Of a stretch of DNA of 50,358 nt, positions 8,837-18,523 are shown one piece after another; positions within the stretch are counted from its first letter, which is position 1; each line of letters begins with the position of its first letter. The notes beneath the pieces are model-generated. The model made no database searches. It was given only the letters and a program-made list of their open reading frames with translations, and was not told the origin of the DNA. Both the position numbers and the translations under genes were made by a program. This DNA comes from Chryseobacterium gleum (lineage in GTDB: Bacteria > Bacteroidota > Bacteroidia > Flavobacteriales_D > Crocinitomicaceae), in the NCBI GenBank assembly GCA_945860065.1, contig CAMAPI010000009.1:1-50358 (forward strand). The letters are read 5' to 3'.

Positions 8837-10603
8837 TTAAGGAACAACCTTAAGTACTCCTGAAGCAATTGATGGAGTTGCCGTACCTGTTCTTTTGTAC
8901 GTTACATCAATCGCGATTTTTTTACCTGCTTTGATTTTCGCAACCACACTTGATGGAACACGGTCACCAGAGAAAGGAATCGTTTCATTTCCAATAGAAA
9001 CTTCACCACCGATTACCGTAAATCCAACACCCGTAAATGGACTATCTGGACCTAAACTTACCGTTGCTTTAAATCCAATTGTTTTTGAAATTGTCGAACC
9101 TTGCAATTGAGCACTTGGAAACGGTTTCACTTTATATTTGAATGTTCCAAAGCCTTTCGATTTTCCATCTTTATCCTTACCTGTTAACGTAATTGTTACA
9201 AATTTAGAAGGTCCAGTGATATTTACATAGAATCCATTGTACTTATTACCATCTGAATCAGTCCAAGAAGCTTTTGTTTTCGAACCACCATTAACAGTGA
9301 TGTCAGAACTAACCATTCCAGCTACAACCGGAACAACTTTGTTATTCCATCCTTTGTAAAGGACACTCATTTCTGGTAAAGAAATAGAACCTTGTGGTTT
9401 TGCGATTGCTACTTTCCAAGACCAAGGACGTCGGTATTCAACACCTGACTTGTTTCGAATCATCACCGTACCACTTAAATTCATTTCACCAGAACCTGAA
9501 GCTCTTGTTTTTACCGTTCCAATTCCATCAGTTACAACAACTGAACCAGGACCAGTAACTTCTGGATTATTATCTGAATCGTAAGCTGCCATGGTAACTT
9601 TCAATTCAATATCTTCACCTTCTGTAGCCACACCGGGACCAGAAACTAATTCTTGAATTTTATTGAAAGAAAATTCTCCAACGGTTACTTTACTTTTCAA
9701 TAAATTTACGGCTTTCGCACGTGCACTTAATATTTCATTTTGAAGAGAAGATAGCGAAGCCAAAGCACCTACTAGTGGAGCGTGATCAAATGTACGACCC
9801 ATCCAATGGATATTTTTTTGCTCATGGTGATCTGCAAATTCAATTTTAGTCAATTCTTGATAGAGTCCAAGTAATACTTCCTCGTCTTCAGGATTCACTT
9901 TATTGGATTTTGAATTGATCATTGCCGCAATCTTATCCTGCAACTTCATATTTGGAATGTTATCGTTAATGTTTGTGACTTTAACTTTCCAATTATTCTT
10001 CTCGCCTTCACGATAAGTTCCAGTTGTTTCCACCATAAATTTACGGAAATCATTATATTGTTTCCATAATTTTAAACCGTGTTTTGTTGGGTCTAGTTTC
10101 GTAATCTCAGAGCCTACGATCTCATGCATTGGAACATCAAATTGATCCTTCGCTTCAACAGCTATTAAGTTCAAACGCGTTGGTAGTAGCGGGAATTTAG
10201 GATTGTATTTTCTCCACACAATCACCTTTTCATCTTCGTTCCTGACCGTTTTCACATCTTCATTAGACTTCTCCATTATTTCAATTTTGATGTCGTCGAT
10301 GTATTTGATTAATAATCCAGCTTCTTTGTCAATTTTCTCAATCATACCTAAGTATTTTTTGATTTTTATGATTTTAGCCCTACCAGATTCGTCTTTTGCC
10401 GTTGAGCTTATTTCTTCGATCAAAGCACTTTTTGCAGCGTTACCGCGCTCTAATTGTGTAATGCTTCCTCTTTGAATGTTCTCTTCAATTGCTACGAATG
10501 CATCCAAAATTTGTTTGGAAACGTTCAATGCAAGAAGAGCAGTCAAAACGAGGTACATCATACCAATCATCTTCTGTCTTGGGGTTTCCTTACCACCTGC
10601 CAT
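8837..10603 (-). CDS. gldM: T9SS motor protein GldM
   Basis: 588 residues. One membrane segment near the N-terminus (about 14-33, in MIGMMYLVLTALLALNV) and a long periplasmic part with the DQFDVPMHEI-type N-terminal domain and beta-rich C-terminal domains. Arg9, the residue known in Flavobacterium GldM to pair with a glutamate in GldL, is present in KETPRQKM. GldM and GldL form the inner-membrane rotary motor that uses proton flow to drive T9SS export and gliding. It lies 53 bases after gldL and 18 bases before gldN. The protein appears somewhat longer than well-studied homologues, but I cannot place the extra residues without an alignment. Confidence 0.95.
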   Translation of the reverse strand: MAGGKETPRQKMIGMMYLVLTALLALNVSKQILDAFVAIEENIQRGSITQLERGNAAKSALIEEISSTAKDESGRAKIIKIKKYLGMIEKIDKEAGLLIKYIDDIKIEIMEKSNEDVKTVRNEDEKVIVWRKYNPKFPLLPTRLNLIAVEAKDQFDVPMHEIVGSEITKLDPTKHGLKLWKQYNDFRKFMVETTGTYREGEKNNWKVKVTNINDNIPNMKLQDKIAAMINSKSNKVNPEDEEVLLGLYQELTKIEFADHHEQKNIHWMGRTFDHAPLVGALASLSSLQNEILSARAKAVNLLKSKVTVGEFSFNKIQELVSGPGVATEGEDIELKVTMAAYDSDNNPEVTGPGSVVVTDGIGTVKTRASGSGEMNLSGTVMIRNKSGVEYRRPWSWKVAIAKPQGSISLPEMSVLYKGWNNKVVPVVAGMVSSDITVNGGSKTKASWTDSDGNKYNGFYVNITGPSKFVTITLTGKDKDGKSKGFGTFKYKVKPFPSAQLQGSTISKTIGFKATVSLGPDSPFTGVGFTVIGGEVSIGNETIPFSGDRVPSSVVAKIKAGKKIAIDVTYKRTGTATPSIASGVLKVVP

Positions 10604-10656
10604 AATTTCTAGCTTTTAGTTTGTTTGTAATTAAATAAAATTAGTACCTACTAAAA

Positions 10657-11475
10657 TTAAGCTTTCATAGCTTTCAACATGTTACCATATACGTTGTTCA
10701 AATCAGTTAAGTTTTGAGCCAACAATGACATGTTTTCACGGTAAGCAGCCGTATCCGATGCTGAAGCAGCAAGATCCGTCATGATGTTGTTGATATTCAC
10801 TTGGAGATCACTCATTTGACCTAATGTGTCCAAGTAGTCTTGAGAAGATTTCAATTGTAATTCGTACACATTGTTCAATGCGCCAAGGTTTTGACCTAAT
10901 TTATGCATTTCAGAACCGAAGTTTCCTAGTCCTTCACCTGCAATACCTGCGATTGCTTGTGCAGATGCAGCATATTGGTCAGTTAATTTAGACAATCCAG
11001 CAGAAGCTGTTTCCAAACTTTTCACGTAAGTATCTGTTGCTCCAGTAGCTGTCGCCACTGCTCCAAGAGACTTTGCATTGTCGGCTAAATTTGACATACC
11101 ATCTTTCAAACGTGATAACAACGCTTGATCGATACCTGCTTTGTCCAATTCTTTTGCAAGACCGTCAGCAGCGCCACCGCCACCTACACCTTTTTTCAAT
11201 AAAGGTAAAAGACGATTTTCTTCATTATTTTCTTGAACGGCTAACTCAGGGAAAACACGTGTCCAATCTGGCTCATCGTGCAGGGGTTCAAGTGCAATGA
11301 ATGCAAAAATCCCCGCCTCTGTCAACAACCCTAATATCAACATCTGATCACAACCAGGCCAGTGCATAATTTTAAATAACGCACCAACAATTACCACTGA
11401 TGCTCCAAATCCAGAAACGTATTTTACAAATAACTTATACTTTTTTGAAGCAAAAAAACCACCATTACCACTCAT
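10657..11475 (-). CDS. gldL: T9SS motor protein GldL
   Basis: 272 residues. Two membrane segments at about 17-34 and 43-62 hold the family signature: FKIMHWPG (Lys35, His38) and the buried glutamate Glu53 in LLTEAGIFAFIALEP, equivalent to the proton-path glutamate of Flavobacterium GldL. The cytoplasmic C-terminal part (about 95-272) is helical, rich in Ala, Gly, Ser and Leu, and likely coiled-coil. Together with GldM it makes the proton-powered motor. It sits between gldK (38 bases upstream) and gldM. The tail seems long for the family. Confidence 0.95.
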   Translation of the reverse strand: MSGNGGFFASKKYKLFVKYVSGFGASVVIVGALFKIMHWPGCDQMLILGLLTEAGIFAFIALEPLHDEPDWTRVFPELAVQENNEENRLLPLLKKGVGGGGAADGLAKELDKAGIDQALLSRLKDGMSNLADNAKSLGAVATATGATDTYVKSLETASAGLSKLTDQYAASAQAIAGIAGEGLGNFGSEMHKLGQNLGALNNVYELQLKSSQDYLDTLGQMSDLQVNINNIMTDLAASASDTAAYRENMSLLAQNLTDLNNVYGNMLKAMKA

Positions 11476-11513
11476 AACTTTTTGTTTTAAATTAAACTAT
11501 AGATTAACATTGA

Positions 11514-13550
11514 TTACTTAATTGTGATATCGCTTTGGATTTCTTCTCCGTTCTCCGCTTCGATATTTTTACCACCGCGACCCAAGTGAGTCATTGTGTT
11601 TCTAAATCCAATATAAGACTTAGCTGTATCTTGGTATTCAAATGAACGTGTACTGTTCATTAAATAGAATCCAATATCCTTCCACGAACCACCGCGCGTT
11701 ACTTTGCGTTTTTTAGCTGGATGATCTCCATCTTTTGAATCGTATTCGTAGTCAGCACTCATGTCCGTTTCGAATTCATATGCGGAAGGATCATAAGCAG
11801 TTGAACACCACTCTGCCACGTTACCAGCCATACAATAAAGTCCAAATCCATTTGGATTATAAGAATAAACTTTCACTGTATAGAATCCACCGTCTTCAAA
11901 GTAACGACCTCTCATTGGTTTAAAGTTGGCTAAGAAACAGCCACTTGCGTTTCTGATGTAAGGGCCTCCCCAAGGATATTGCGCCATGTCCAAATCGCCA
12001 CGCGCTGCTCTTTCCCACTCACTTTCTGTTGGTAAACGGAAATCATTTACAAACAAGTCGCCATTTGACTGCAACCATGAATGGAAAACCTGAGTTCTCC
12101 AAACCGAGAATGCTTTTGCTTGAGGCCATGTCACACCAACTACTGGATAGTTGTCATATGCTGTATTCCAGAAGTAGTTTTGAGCCATTGGCGTATGATT
12201 TGCATACGTAAAGTCTCTTACCCAACAAAGTGTATCTGGATAAATATTGATTCGTTCTTTAATGATGAAACGGCTTCTGTCTGTATGCCCACGAATGGCA
12301 TTGTGGCTACCTTTGCTGTTTGTGAACCCTAAATCCAAATCTTGACCTGGATTTGCAAGGATTGAACCTTTCAATGAATTCGTATCATTTATTTTAGTTA
12401 CACCTTCAGCCCATTGATCGACATAAAGTGTAGTATCCACCCACACTTTGTTAGTGTTTTGGTCAACAGTATATAACGTTGAACGGTGTTGGTCATTTGA
12501 TTTATAATCTTTACCAAGTGGTTCACGACGATCTCTTCTGTAGATGCTATTTGCAGCATCTCCATTTAAGCTATCGTAAGCGAAGGATTTACGTGCATCG
12601 ATTGCTTTTGTAATCACCTTCCCACGACGAGCAGCTTCTTTGTAATCAATCCAGAAATAATCAAAGAACAACAAACGCGTATCTATTTCTCTTCTTTTGT
12701 AGAAGCTTTCGTCTGCACTATAATACATATCAGACAACAAGAAAGCAATCTCTGGATCTTCGTAATCAATTGGCTCAGCCCAGATTAAAGTAAAGAATTT
12801 ACTGTTTTCAACGCGTCCACCTTGGTTATAGGTTGTTTTCGCTGTTCCACCTTTCGCTTGTTTGTCCGGTGCATTTTTCTTTCCTGCTCCACTATACATT
12901 TGGAAAATACCTCTCAAATCGTCATCTGACATCACCACGTCAATTTTTTGATCTGGAGAAGAAGTAATGCCGTATTTTTTCTGATCATATTGGAATCCAT
13001 TCATTAATTTCTTCCCTTTTCCTTTTCCTTTATCGTATGTCCCCATCATCGTCAAATACGTTTGATCCGCATTTGCGTTGTTGGTTGAATCCATAAATAA
13101 TTGGAAAGAAGTGTTTCCTCCTTGAATATCAGAACCCATATTCATGAGTGTACGGTAAGGCTCTTTGAAGAAATTGTCTGGTACATTCATCCAACGTTCA
13201 GCTTCTTCATCGAAACTTCTTCTATACAATTTTTCTCGTGCAATAGAATCACGCACCCAATGAACGAATTGACGGTACTCGTTGTTAGAGATTTCCGTTG
13301 CGTCCATGTAAAATGCTGGAACAGAAACTGTTTTTTTGCGTGCGGTGTGCATTCCCATGATGTCTTCATCGTCTTCACCTGACTGAAAAGCACCAGAAGG
13401 AACGTAAACCATTCCTAGCGGCATTTTCCCAGGCCCTAAAACGTCTGGATACCAGGTATCTCTACCGCTCACACCCACTAAATTTCCCTCTATATCACTA
13501 CAGGAGTATAAGAAAGTTAGTACAAATAAAAAGCTAATTAATTTTTTCAT
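11514..13550 (-). CDS. gldK: T9SS ring lipoprotein GldK, enlarged
   Basis: 678 residues from the ATG at 13550; an upstream in-frame start would add ten polar residues in front of the signal peptide and is unlikely. The lipobox LYSC places the lipidated Cys at residue 17. The protein has a formylglycine-generating-enzyme (SUMF1) fold in two parts: an N-terminal half with PSGAFQSG and DATEISNNEYRQFVHW, and a C-terminal half with YPVVGVTWPQAKAFSVW, RLPTESEWERAARG, GNVAEWC and RGGSW. GldK forms the T9SS ring with GldN at the outer membrane. The two halves are separated by about 300 residues including a Gly/Lys-rich stretch, which makes the protein longer than typical GldK. Confidence 0.93.
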   Translation of the reverse strand: MKKLISFLFVLTFLYSCSDIEGNLVGVSGRDTWYPDVLGPGKMPLGMVYVPSGAFQSGEDDEDIMGMHTARKKTVSVPAFYMDATEISNNEYRQFVHWVRDSIAREKLYRRSFDEEAERWMNVPDNFFKEPYRTLMNMGSDIQGGNTSFQLFMDSTNNANADQTYLTMMGTYDKGKGKGKKLMNGFQYDQKKYGITSSPDQKIDVVMSDDDLRGIFQMYSGAGKKNAPDKQAKGGTAKTTYNQGGRVENSKFFTLIWAEPIDYEDPEIAFLLSDMYYSADESFYKRREIDTRLLFFDYFWIDYKEAARRGKVITKAIDARKSFAYDSLNGDAANSIYRRDRREPLGKDYKSNDQHRSTLYTVDQNTNKVWVDTTLYVDQWAEGVTKINDTNSLKGSILANPGQDLDLGFTNSKGSHNAIRGHTDRSRFIIKERINIYPDTLCWVRDFTYANHTPMAQNYFWNTAYDNYPVVGVTWPQAKAFSVWRTQVFHSWLQSNGDLFVNDFRLPTESEWERAARGDLDMAQYPWGGPYIRNASGCFLANFKPMRGRYFEDGGFYTVKVYSYNPNGFGLYCMAGNVAEWCSTAYDPSAYEFETDMSADYEYDSKDGDHPAKKRKVTRGGSWKDIGFYLMNSTRSFEYQDTAKSYIGFRNTMTHLGRGGKNIEAENGEEIQSDITIK

Positions 13551-13660
13551 TCTTTTGTTTTTGGTTCTGCCATTATCCAAATTACCTTGCTACAGGATTC
13601 TTTAACTTGGGGTATAACGTAAGAACTGTAAAAATGGTTACATTATATTTTGCACGTCTA

Positions 13661-14608
13661 CTACAACATACGTGGGTGTCTCGCTTTTGTCTTCGGAGGT
13701 GGTGGTATGAAATAACAATATTTCACCATCATCTCGTGAGATCCACGAGAAACACTTGCTAATTTATTTATCGTGATATCATACGAATATCCCACTTGTA
13801 ATTTCGGCATTGGAGAATATCCAAGCATCACTGCTACTGCATCTGATGTTCTAAACGATAGACCACCATAAGCATCTTTACCATCCATTTTAAACAGGTA
13901 ACGCGCATTCAAATCTGCAGAGAACTTAATTAAATCGGTACGGACCAACATTTGTGCATCGATTGTTCCATTGGCTACATCCTTAAACTTATATCCACCC
14001 ATTAAATAATAGTGACGAGCTGTCTGATAGCTTTGGGTAACAGTTGCTACAGCCTTTGTTAATTCAGATTCGGTAAGGTGAGTTGAGGAGAGTCCTACAT
14101 AGTAGTTTTTGGCTTGAAAATACAAACCAAAATTCGCATCAATACCTGTTGCTGCAAATCCAACAGGTAAAGTTGGATCAATAGCTGACGTTGGCGGCAC
14201 CCAATTTGGATCCATTCCGTAATTCATGATTCCAATTCCAACGCCCACACCGAGAACTCCAGCGCGTCCAATTTGGACAGGATAAGAATAGTTAAGAAGC
14301 AGATTGTTTTGACGAGAGAAACCAATTGCATCGTGGTAGAAATTAATTCCAATACCACCTGGCAAGAATCGAGATAAATTCGACTCAATGTTTAGAATTG
14401 CCGAGTTAGGCGCACCATTTACTTTGTCCCACTGATTTCTGTAAATCGACGTCGCACAAATTCCATTGTACAAGTCAAGACCTGTTTTGCCCGGATTGAT
14501 ACTCATTTTATCAAAAATAAAGTGAGTAACGAGCTTATCTTGTTGCGCTTGGATAGATCCAATTACTGCAACTAACAAGATAGTTAATAGCTTGGTTTTC
14601 AATAGCAT
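13661..14608 (-). CDS. PorP/SprF-family T9SS outer-membrane protein
   Basis: 315 residues with a signal peptide (about 1-21, ending SIQA before QQDKL). The start region HFIFDKMSINPGKTGLDLYNG, followed by YRNQW, is the classic opening of the PorP/SprF family. The rest is an alternating beta-barrel pattern ending in aromatic and hydrophobic residues followed by a Pro/Lys-rich tail. Members are outer-membrane barrels that work with T9SS, for instance in export or anchoring of SprB-like adhesins. It lies directly upstream of gldK with a 110-base gap on the same strand, an arrangement known from other Bacteroidota. Whether it equals porP or one of the several sprF paralogues cannot be decided here. 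Confidence 0.9.
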   Translation of the reverse strand: MLLKTKLLTILLVAVIGSIQAQQDKLVTHFIFDKMSINPGKTGLDLYNGICATSIYRNQWDKVNGAPNSAILNIESNLSRFLPGGIGINFYHDAIGFSRQNNLLLNYSYPVQIGRAGVLGVGVGIGIMNYGMDPNWVPPTSAIDPTLPVGFAATGIDANFGLYFQAKNYYVGLSSTHLTESELTKAVATVTQSYQTARHYYLMGGYKFKDVANGTIDAQMLVRTDLIKFSADLNARYLFKMDGKDAYGGLSFRTSDAVAVMLGYSPMPKLQVGYSYDITINKLASVSRGSHEMMVKYCYFIPPPPKTKARHPRML

Positions 14609-14724
14609 ATGGTTTATTTAACAATTATAAAGTAGCATATCTCATCAGAGAAATACTATTTTAAGTTGCTAAAATAAGAAATTTAAATGTAAATGTAAAA
14701 CGAAAGTCAAAATTAATGCAGCCA

Positions 14725-15867
14725 TTAACCGAGTTTTTGATAGGTTTTCCACCAGAGATCTGGCATTTCATTATTCATTGCATTATCATAATCCAATTTG
14801 TTGCATGGAACCATGTGGTGTCGTTCATATTTGGTTCCACTTTGAGGTGGGTATGGTACTTCCATCCACCAGCGGGCTGACTTATTGCTTTTGAAAAAAA
14901 CTATTTCTCGTCCCGGCCCATCTAAAAAAACAGTAAATCTGGTATAATCTGATTTGCTTCCAATTGGGAAATCTCCTTTACGGGACATCATTCCTTGAAT
15001 AAAGTACCAGATAATTTCAGCAAGGAGATGATCTGACAGTTTATTGATGGATTCATAATTGAACACACCGAAGGAAGTTACTTTATCGGAAATTCCTGCA
15101 TAGCGCGAAATCTGACAAATTTGTTCGGCGTAAAATCCATTTGGGATGCCGTCTACATTCATTGTTTCGGATGCTTTCACTGACTGAAAATCGATATTTA
15201 TGATATCTGCATTGCGAATATGGGGCTCTGCTTTGGTAAAATCTTGATTAAACTCCCCAAGCCTACAAATGTCGAAATATAATTTTTCAAACAAGTCAAA
15301 TTCCTTTGCGCTGGCATACGGGATTTGCAGTCCAATATTTGCATGATTGAAAAGGTAGCATGGACGTTTCAGGAGAATTTGACTCAAGTAACCGTTTGCA
15401 TTTATTTCTTCATCGGGAGTTCCGAGATCAAGCGAATGATCAATAGAGCAAATATTGACCAATTGTTCCAGTTTCTCGTATCCATTATACATGGCTACGG
15501 TTAAATCTTGACTGCCTCCGATAAGAATTGGAATAATGTTATTTTTCACTAATTCCGAAACAACTTTTGTAACAGCGAAATAGGTGTCCTCTAAAGTATT
15601 TCCCGGGAGGATGTCACCTAAGTCATAAATCGGTATTTTCCAGTCTCGTTCATGGTGTAAGCGGTAAAATGATTCACGAAACTTAGTGGATGACTTTGTG
15701 TTTTCAACACCACTTCCTCTACATTCTGGCACATAAAAAAGTGCGCAACTATTTTTCTGTAATTCAGGGAAATCGCTTAGGTGTTTCGAAACATGTGCGC
15801 CGAGTTGTTGTCCTTTCCAATTACCAGAATCTGAAACCGCTTGGAAATAAATGGAGATATCTGTCAT
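14725..15867 (-). CDS. Arginase/formimidoylglutamase-fold protein with degenerate metal site
   Basis: 380 residues. The ureohydrolase framework is visible: PILIGGSQDLT (113-123) at the GGDHS position, SIDHSLDLG (141-149) at DAHxD, INIDFQSV (223-230) at SxDxDxxDP, and IPNGFYAEQI (241-250) at the PGG block. Of six Mn-binding positions, three aspartates remain (143, 147, 226), while both histidines and one aspartate appear replaced (Gln120, Ser145, Asn224). Binuclear Mn hydrolysis of guanidino groups is therefore doubtful. It has its own promoter box, and sits upstream of sprF-gldKLMN on the same strand, 116 bases away. A non-catalytic or altered role is inference. Confidence 0.75.
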   Translation of the reverse strand: MTDISIYFQAVSDSGNWKGQQLGAHVSKHLSDFPELQKNSCALFYVPECRGSGVENTKSSTKFRESFYRLHHERDWKIPIYDLGDILPGNTLEDTYFAVTKVVSELVKNNIIPILIGGSQDLTVAMYNGYEKLEQLVNICSIDHSLDLGTPDEEINANGYLSQILLKRPCYLFNHANIGLQIPYASAKEFDLFEKLYFDICRLGEFNQDFTKAEPHIRNADIINIDFQSVKASETMNVDGIPNGFYAEQICQISRYAGISDKVTSFGVFNYESINKLSDHLLAEIIWYFIQGMMSRKGDFPIGSKSDYTRFTVFLDGPGREIVFFKSNKSARWWMEVPYPPQSGTKYERHHMVPCNKLDYDNAMNNEMPDLWWKTYQKLG

Positions 15868-15885
15868 TTAGTTGTCTTTAAATAA

Positions 15886-15893
15886 CAAAGCTA
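15886..15893 (-). promoter_or_regulatory. TAGCTTTG -7 box upstream of the arginase-like gene
   Basis: Perfect TAnnTTTG on the minus strand, 18 bases before the ATG at 15867. A TTTG lies further upstream but only 14 bases away, closer than the usual 18-21, so the -33 element is uncertain. Confidence 0.5.
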
Positions 15894-15957
15894 AACATCC
15901 ATTACATCAAAGAATGGTCGTTATTAAAAAGAAATGAAAACGAATACGTGTAAAACT

Positions 15958-16350
15958 CTATTTTGATAATATTGAGGCAATATCCGGTTTGAAATAGCGG
16001 TCTGACTTCAGCACTTTTCCATCTTCGCGGTAAATAGGTTTTCCGTCGGCATCTAGTTTACTCATATTGGATCGTTGGATCTCTTCAAACACTTCTACTA
16101 TTTTATCTTGCAAGCCGTGTCTAAGGATTGTTCCACATAAAATATATAATTGATCACCCAACGCATCAGCAATCTCCACGATGTCACTATTCTTAGCTGC
16201 CTCTAGGTATTCTTCGTTTTCTTCTTTCATTAAATCAAAGCGTAATTGCACTTCTTTATCCGTAAGATTCGCTTTTAATTCATAATGATTTTGAATTCCA
16301 AATGAATCATGAAACGTTTCAACTGCGCTTATTATTTCGTTAAATTTCAT
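15958..16350 (-). CDS. MazG-like nucleoside triphosphate pyrophosphohydrolase
   Basis: 130 residues, a single all-alpha NTP-PPase domain. The metal-binding helices show EENEEYLEA (about 42-50) and, on the next helix, EIADALGDQLYILCGT (about 60-75), the ExxE...ExxD pattern of MazG/HisE-type enzymes. Such enzymes hydrolyse (d)NTPs to the monophosphate and pyrophosphate and may clean damaged nucleotides. The C-terminal stretch resembles the phosphoribosyl-ATP pyrophosphohydrolase-like group that reads KLDADGKPIYREDGKVLKS. It starts 10 bases after the dehydrogenase stop and so shares its transcript, with no obvious functional link. Confidence 0.85.
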   Translation of the reverse strand: MKFNEIISAVETFHDSFGIQNHYELKANLTDKEVQLRFDLMKEENEEYLEAAKNSDIVEIADALGDQLYILCGTILRHGLQDKIVEVFEEIQRSNMSKLDADGKPIYREDGKVLKSDRYFKPDIASILSK

Positions 16351-16360
16351 TTTAGCTATT

Positions 16361-18424
16361 TTAATAGTTCAATAATTTTCGAATTCCATCAGCTACTTTC
16401 TCCGCATTTGGCAATAGTTCTGCCTCAAGCGCTGAATTAAGCGGAATGGCTGGGGTGTCAATGGATGCAATGATTTCAATTGGCGCATCTAAATGTGTAA
16501 AATGTGAGCGTTGGATTCTTCCTGCTAATCCCTGTGTGAAGGTACATTCGATGGATTCTTCGGTCACAAGTAGTATTTTTCCATGGCGTTCACACAATTC
16601 TCCCATGGCCTCCATGTCAAGTGGATTTATGCTACGAAGGTCTAAGATTTCTACTTGTCCTTCAAAAGAACCTGCTGCTTCTATACTCCAATAAACTCCT
16701 CTTCCGTAGGTAATGATACCTATCGATTCACCTGCCGAACGTTTTTCATCTGATGCTGTTTGAACAATGCGGGCTTTTCCGATTGGAATCATGTAGTCTT
16801 CACTTGGCTCAATCGACATTGCTCCTTCGGTTCCTGGAATTTTTGACCAGTACAATCCTTTGTGTTCTAAAATAACGACTGGATTTGGGTCGTAAAACGC
16901 CGCTTTTAACAGTCCTTTTAAGTCTGCTCCAGTTGATGGATAAACGACTTTAATTCCACGGATATTTGCCAAAACTGATTCTACACTAGATGAGTGGTAG
17001 GGTCCACCGGAGCCATATGCTCCAATGGGCACACGGATTACTGCGCTTACCGGCCACTTCCCGTTAGATAAATAATAAGATCGGGAAACTTCGGTAAATA
17101 ATTGATTTAATCCTGGCCAAATGTAATCGGCGAATTGAACTTCCACGAATGGTTTTAGTCCTACTGCGGACATTCCTACAGTTGAACCGATAATAAATGC
17201 TTCTTGAATCGGCGTATTAAACACGCGGTCGTCACCAAAAGTTTGAGCAAGTGTCGCTGCTTCACGGAAAACGCCTCCGAGACGTCCTCCAACATCCTGA
17301 CCATAAAGCAAGGCTTCCGGATGTTTCGACATGATTTCGCGCATGGCAAAAAGCGCTGAATCTACCATAACGGTTTTTTTCTTTCCGCTTGGTTCGCGCT
17401 CTCCTACTTCTTCTGTAACGGGCGTTGGTGCGAAAATAAAATCGGTCACACTATCCAAGCTTGGATCCTCGGCATTCAATGCTTGATCGTAGGCTTCATC
17501 GATTTCTTTACGCACTGCGGATTCCATGTTAATCACTTCAGCCAAACTGTGTCCCAAATCTTGAACAGCTTGTTTCAATTTTGGATATGGATCACTTTTC
17601 GCTGCTTCTTCTAAATCATCGCGGTACCATTCTTTTCGCACTCCGGATGTGTGGTGTCCGAGCAAAGGAACTTTTGCGTGAATGATAAATGGGCGACGTT
17701 CTTTACGTACGATATCGAAAACCTCTTGAACGGTTTCAAAACTTTTTATAAAATCACTACCATCGATTGTTCGCACTTCTAATCCATGAAATCCTTTCGC
17801 GTATTCCGAAATATCTTGAGCGCGTGTTTCTTTGGCGTTTGCGGATATGTCCCATTCATTATCTTGGACTAAATAGACGATTGGAAATTGCTTGAGTGCG
17901 GCCATTTGAAAGGCTTCAGACACTTCTCCTTCCGTACATGAAGCATCACCCAAAGAACATACAACTAACGGAGCATCATTCAAATCCCATTCGGCGATTC
18001 CTGTTTTCTCTTTGTATTGGATTCCCATGGCGATTCCGGTAGTTGGAATGGCTTGCATTCCTGTTGCCGAAGATTGATGAGGAATCCTTGGAAATCCTTC
18101 TCGATTTAAAGATGGATGACAATAGTACGTTCTGCCACCGGAAAAAGGATCGTCTTTTTTAGCAAAAACTTGCAGCATGAGTTCGTATGGTTTCATTCCT
18201 ATTCCAAGCAGAATACTGTCATCGCGGTAGTATGGCGAAACCCAATCTTGCGGTTTCAATTGCAATCCAACTGCCAATTGAATCGCTTCGTGTCCACGTG
18301 AAGTTGCGTGAACATATTTTGCAGTAATCTCTTTGTTTTGCTCGAATTTCTCCGCCATTGTTTTGGCGGTGCACATCAGTCGAAATGCTTCCCAAGAAGT
18401 GTTTTTATGGTCAAATGAACTCAT
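16361..18424 (-). CDS. Fused E1 alpha/beta 2-oxoacid dehydrogenase (branched-chain type)
   Basis: 687 residues from the ATG at 18424 (MSSFDHKN); starts further upstream would add a basic segment unlike the family, and would run through the promoter box. The first roughly 330 residues are the thiamine-diphosphate-binding alpha chain (GDASCTEGEVSEAFQMAALK, then DNEWDIS). The rest, from about 350, is the beta chain (LLYGQDVGGRLGGVFREAA, EAFIIGSTVGMSAVGLKP, VILEHKGLYW). It is the E1 component that decarboxylates branched-chain or related 2-oxo acids for transfer to lipoyl-E2. Fused E1 proteins of this length are usual in Bacteroidota. E2 and E3 genes are not in the window. The exact substrate is not proven. 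Confidence 0.9.
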   Translation of the reverse strand: MSSFDHKNTSWEAFRLMCTAKTMAEKFEQNKEITAKYVHATSRGHEAIQLAVGLQLKPQDWVSPYYRDDSILLGIGMKPYELMLQVFAKKDDPFSGGRTYYCHPSLNREGFPRIPHQSSATGMQAIPTTGIAMGIQYKEKTGIAEWDLNDAPLVVCSLGDASCTEGEVSEAFQMAALKQFPIVYLVQDNEWDISANAKETRAQDISEYAKGFHGLEVRTIDGSDFIKSFETVQEVFDIVRKERRPFIIHAKVPLLGHHTSGVRKEWYRDDLEEAAKSDPYPKLKQAVQDLGHSLAEVINMESAVRKEIDEAYDQALNAEDPSLDSVTDFIFAPTPVTEEVGEREPSGKKKTVMVDSALFAMREIMSKHPEALLYGQDVGGRLGGVFREAATLAQTFGDDRVFNTPIQEAFIIGSTVGMSAVGLKPFVEVQFADYIWPGLNQLFTEVSRSYYLSNGKWPVSAVIRVPIGAYGSGGPYHSSSVESVLANIRGIKVVYPSTGADLKGLLKAAFYDPNPVVILEHKGLYWSKIPGTEGAMSIEPSEDYMIPIGKARIVQTASDEKRSAGESIGIITYGRGVYWSIEAAGSFEGQVEILDLRSINPLDMEAMGELCERHGKILLVTEESIECTFTQGLAGRIQRSHFTHLDAPIEIIASIDTPAIPLNSALEAELLPNAEKVADGIRKLLNY

Positions 18425-18453
18425 GGTTCTTTTAGTTTTGATTTTCAGTGTGG

Positions 18454-18461
18454 CAAATATA
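18454..18461 (-). promoter_or_regulatory. TATATTTG -7 box upstream of the E1 gene
   Basis: Perfect TAnnTTTG on the minus strand, 29 bases before the ATG at 18424. The position supports the internal ATG as the true start. No clear TTTG at the -33 distance. Confidence 0.5.
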
Positions 18462-18523
18462 CAAATCAACACTGAATGGCACGAATCCATCCGAAGGAAT
18501 AAACGGAAATTCACGAAAAAGAA

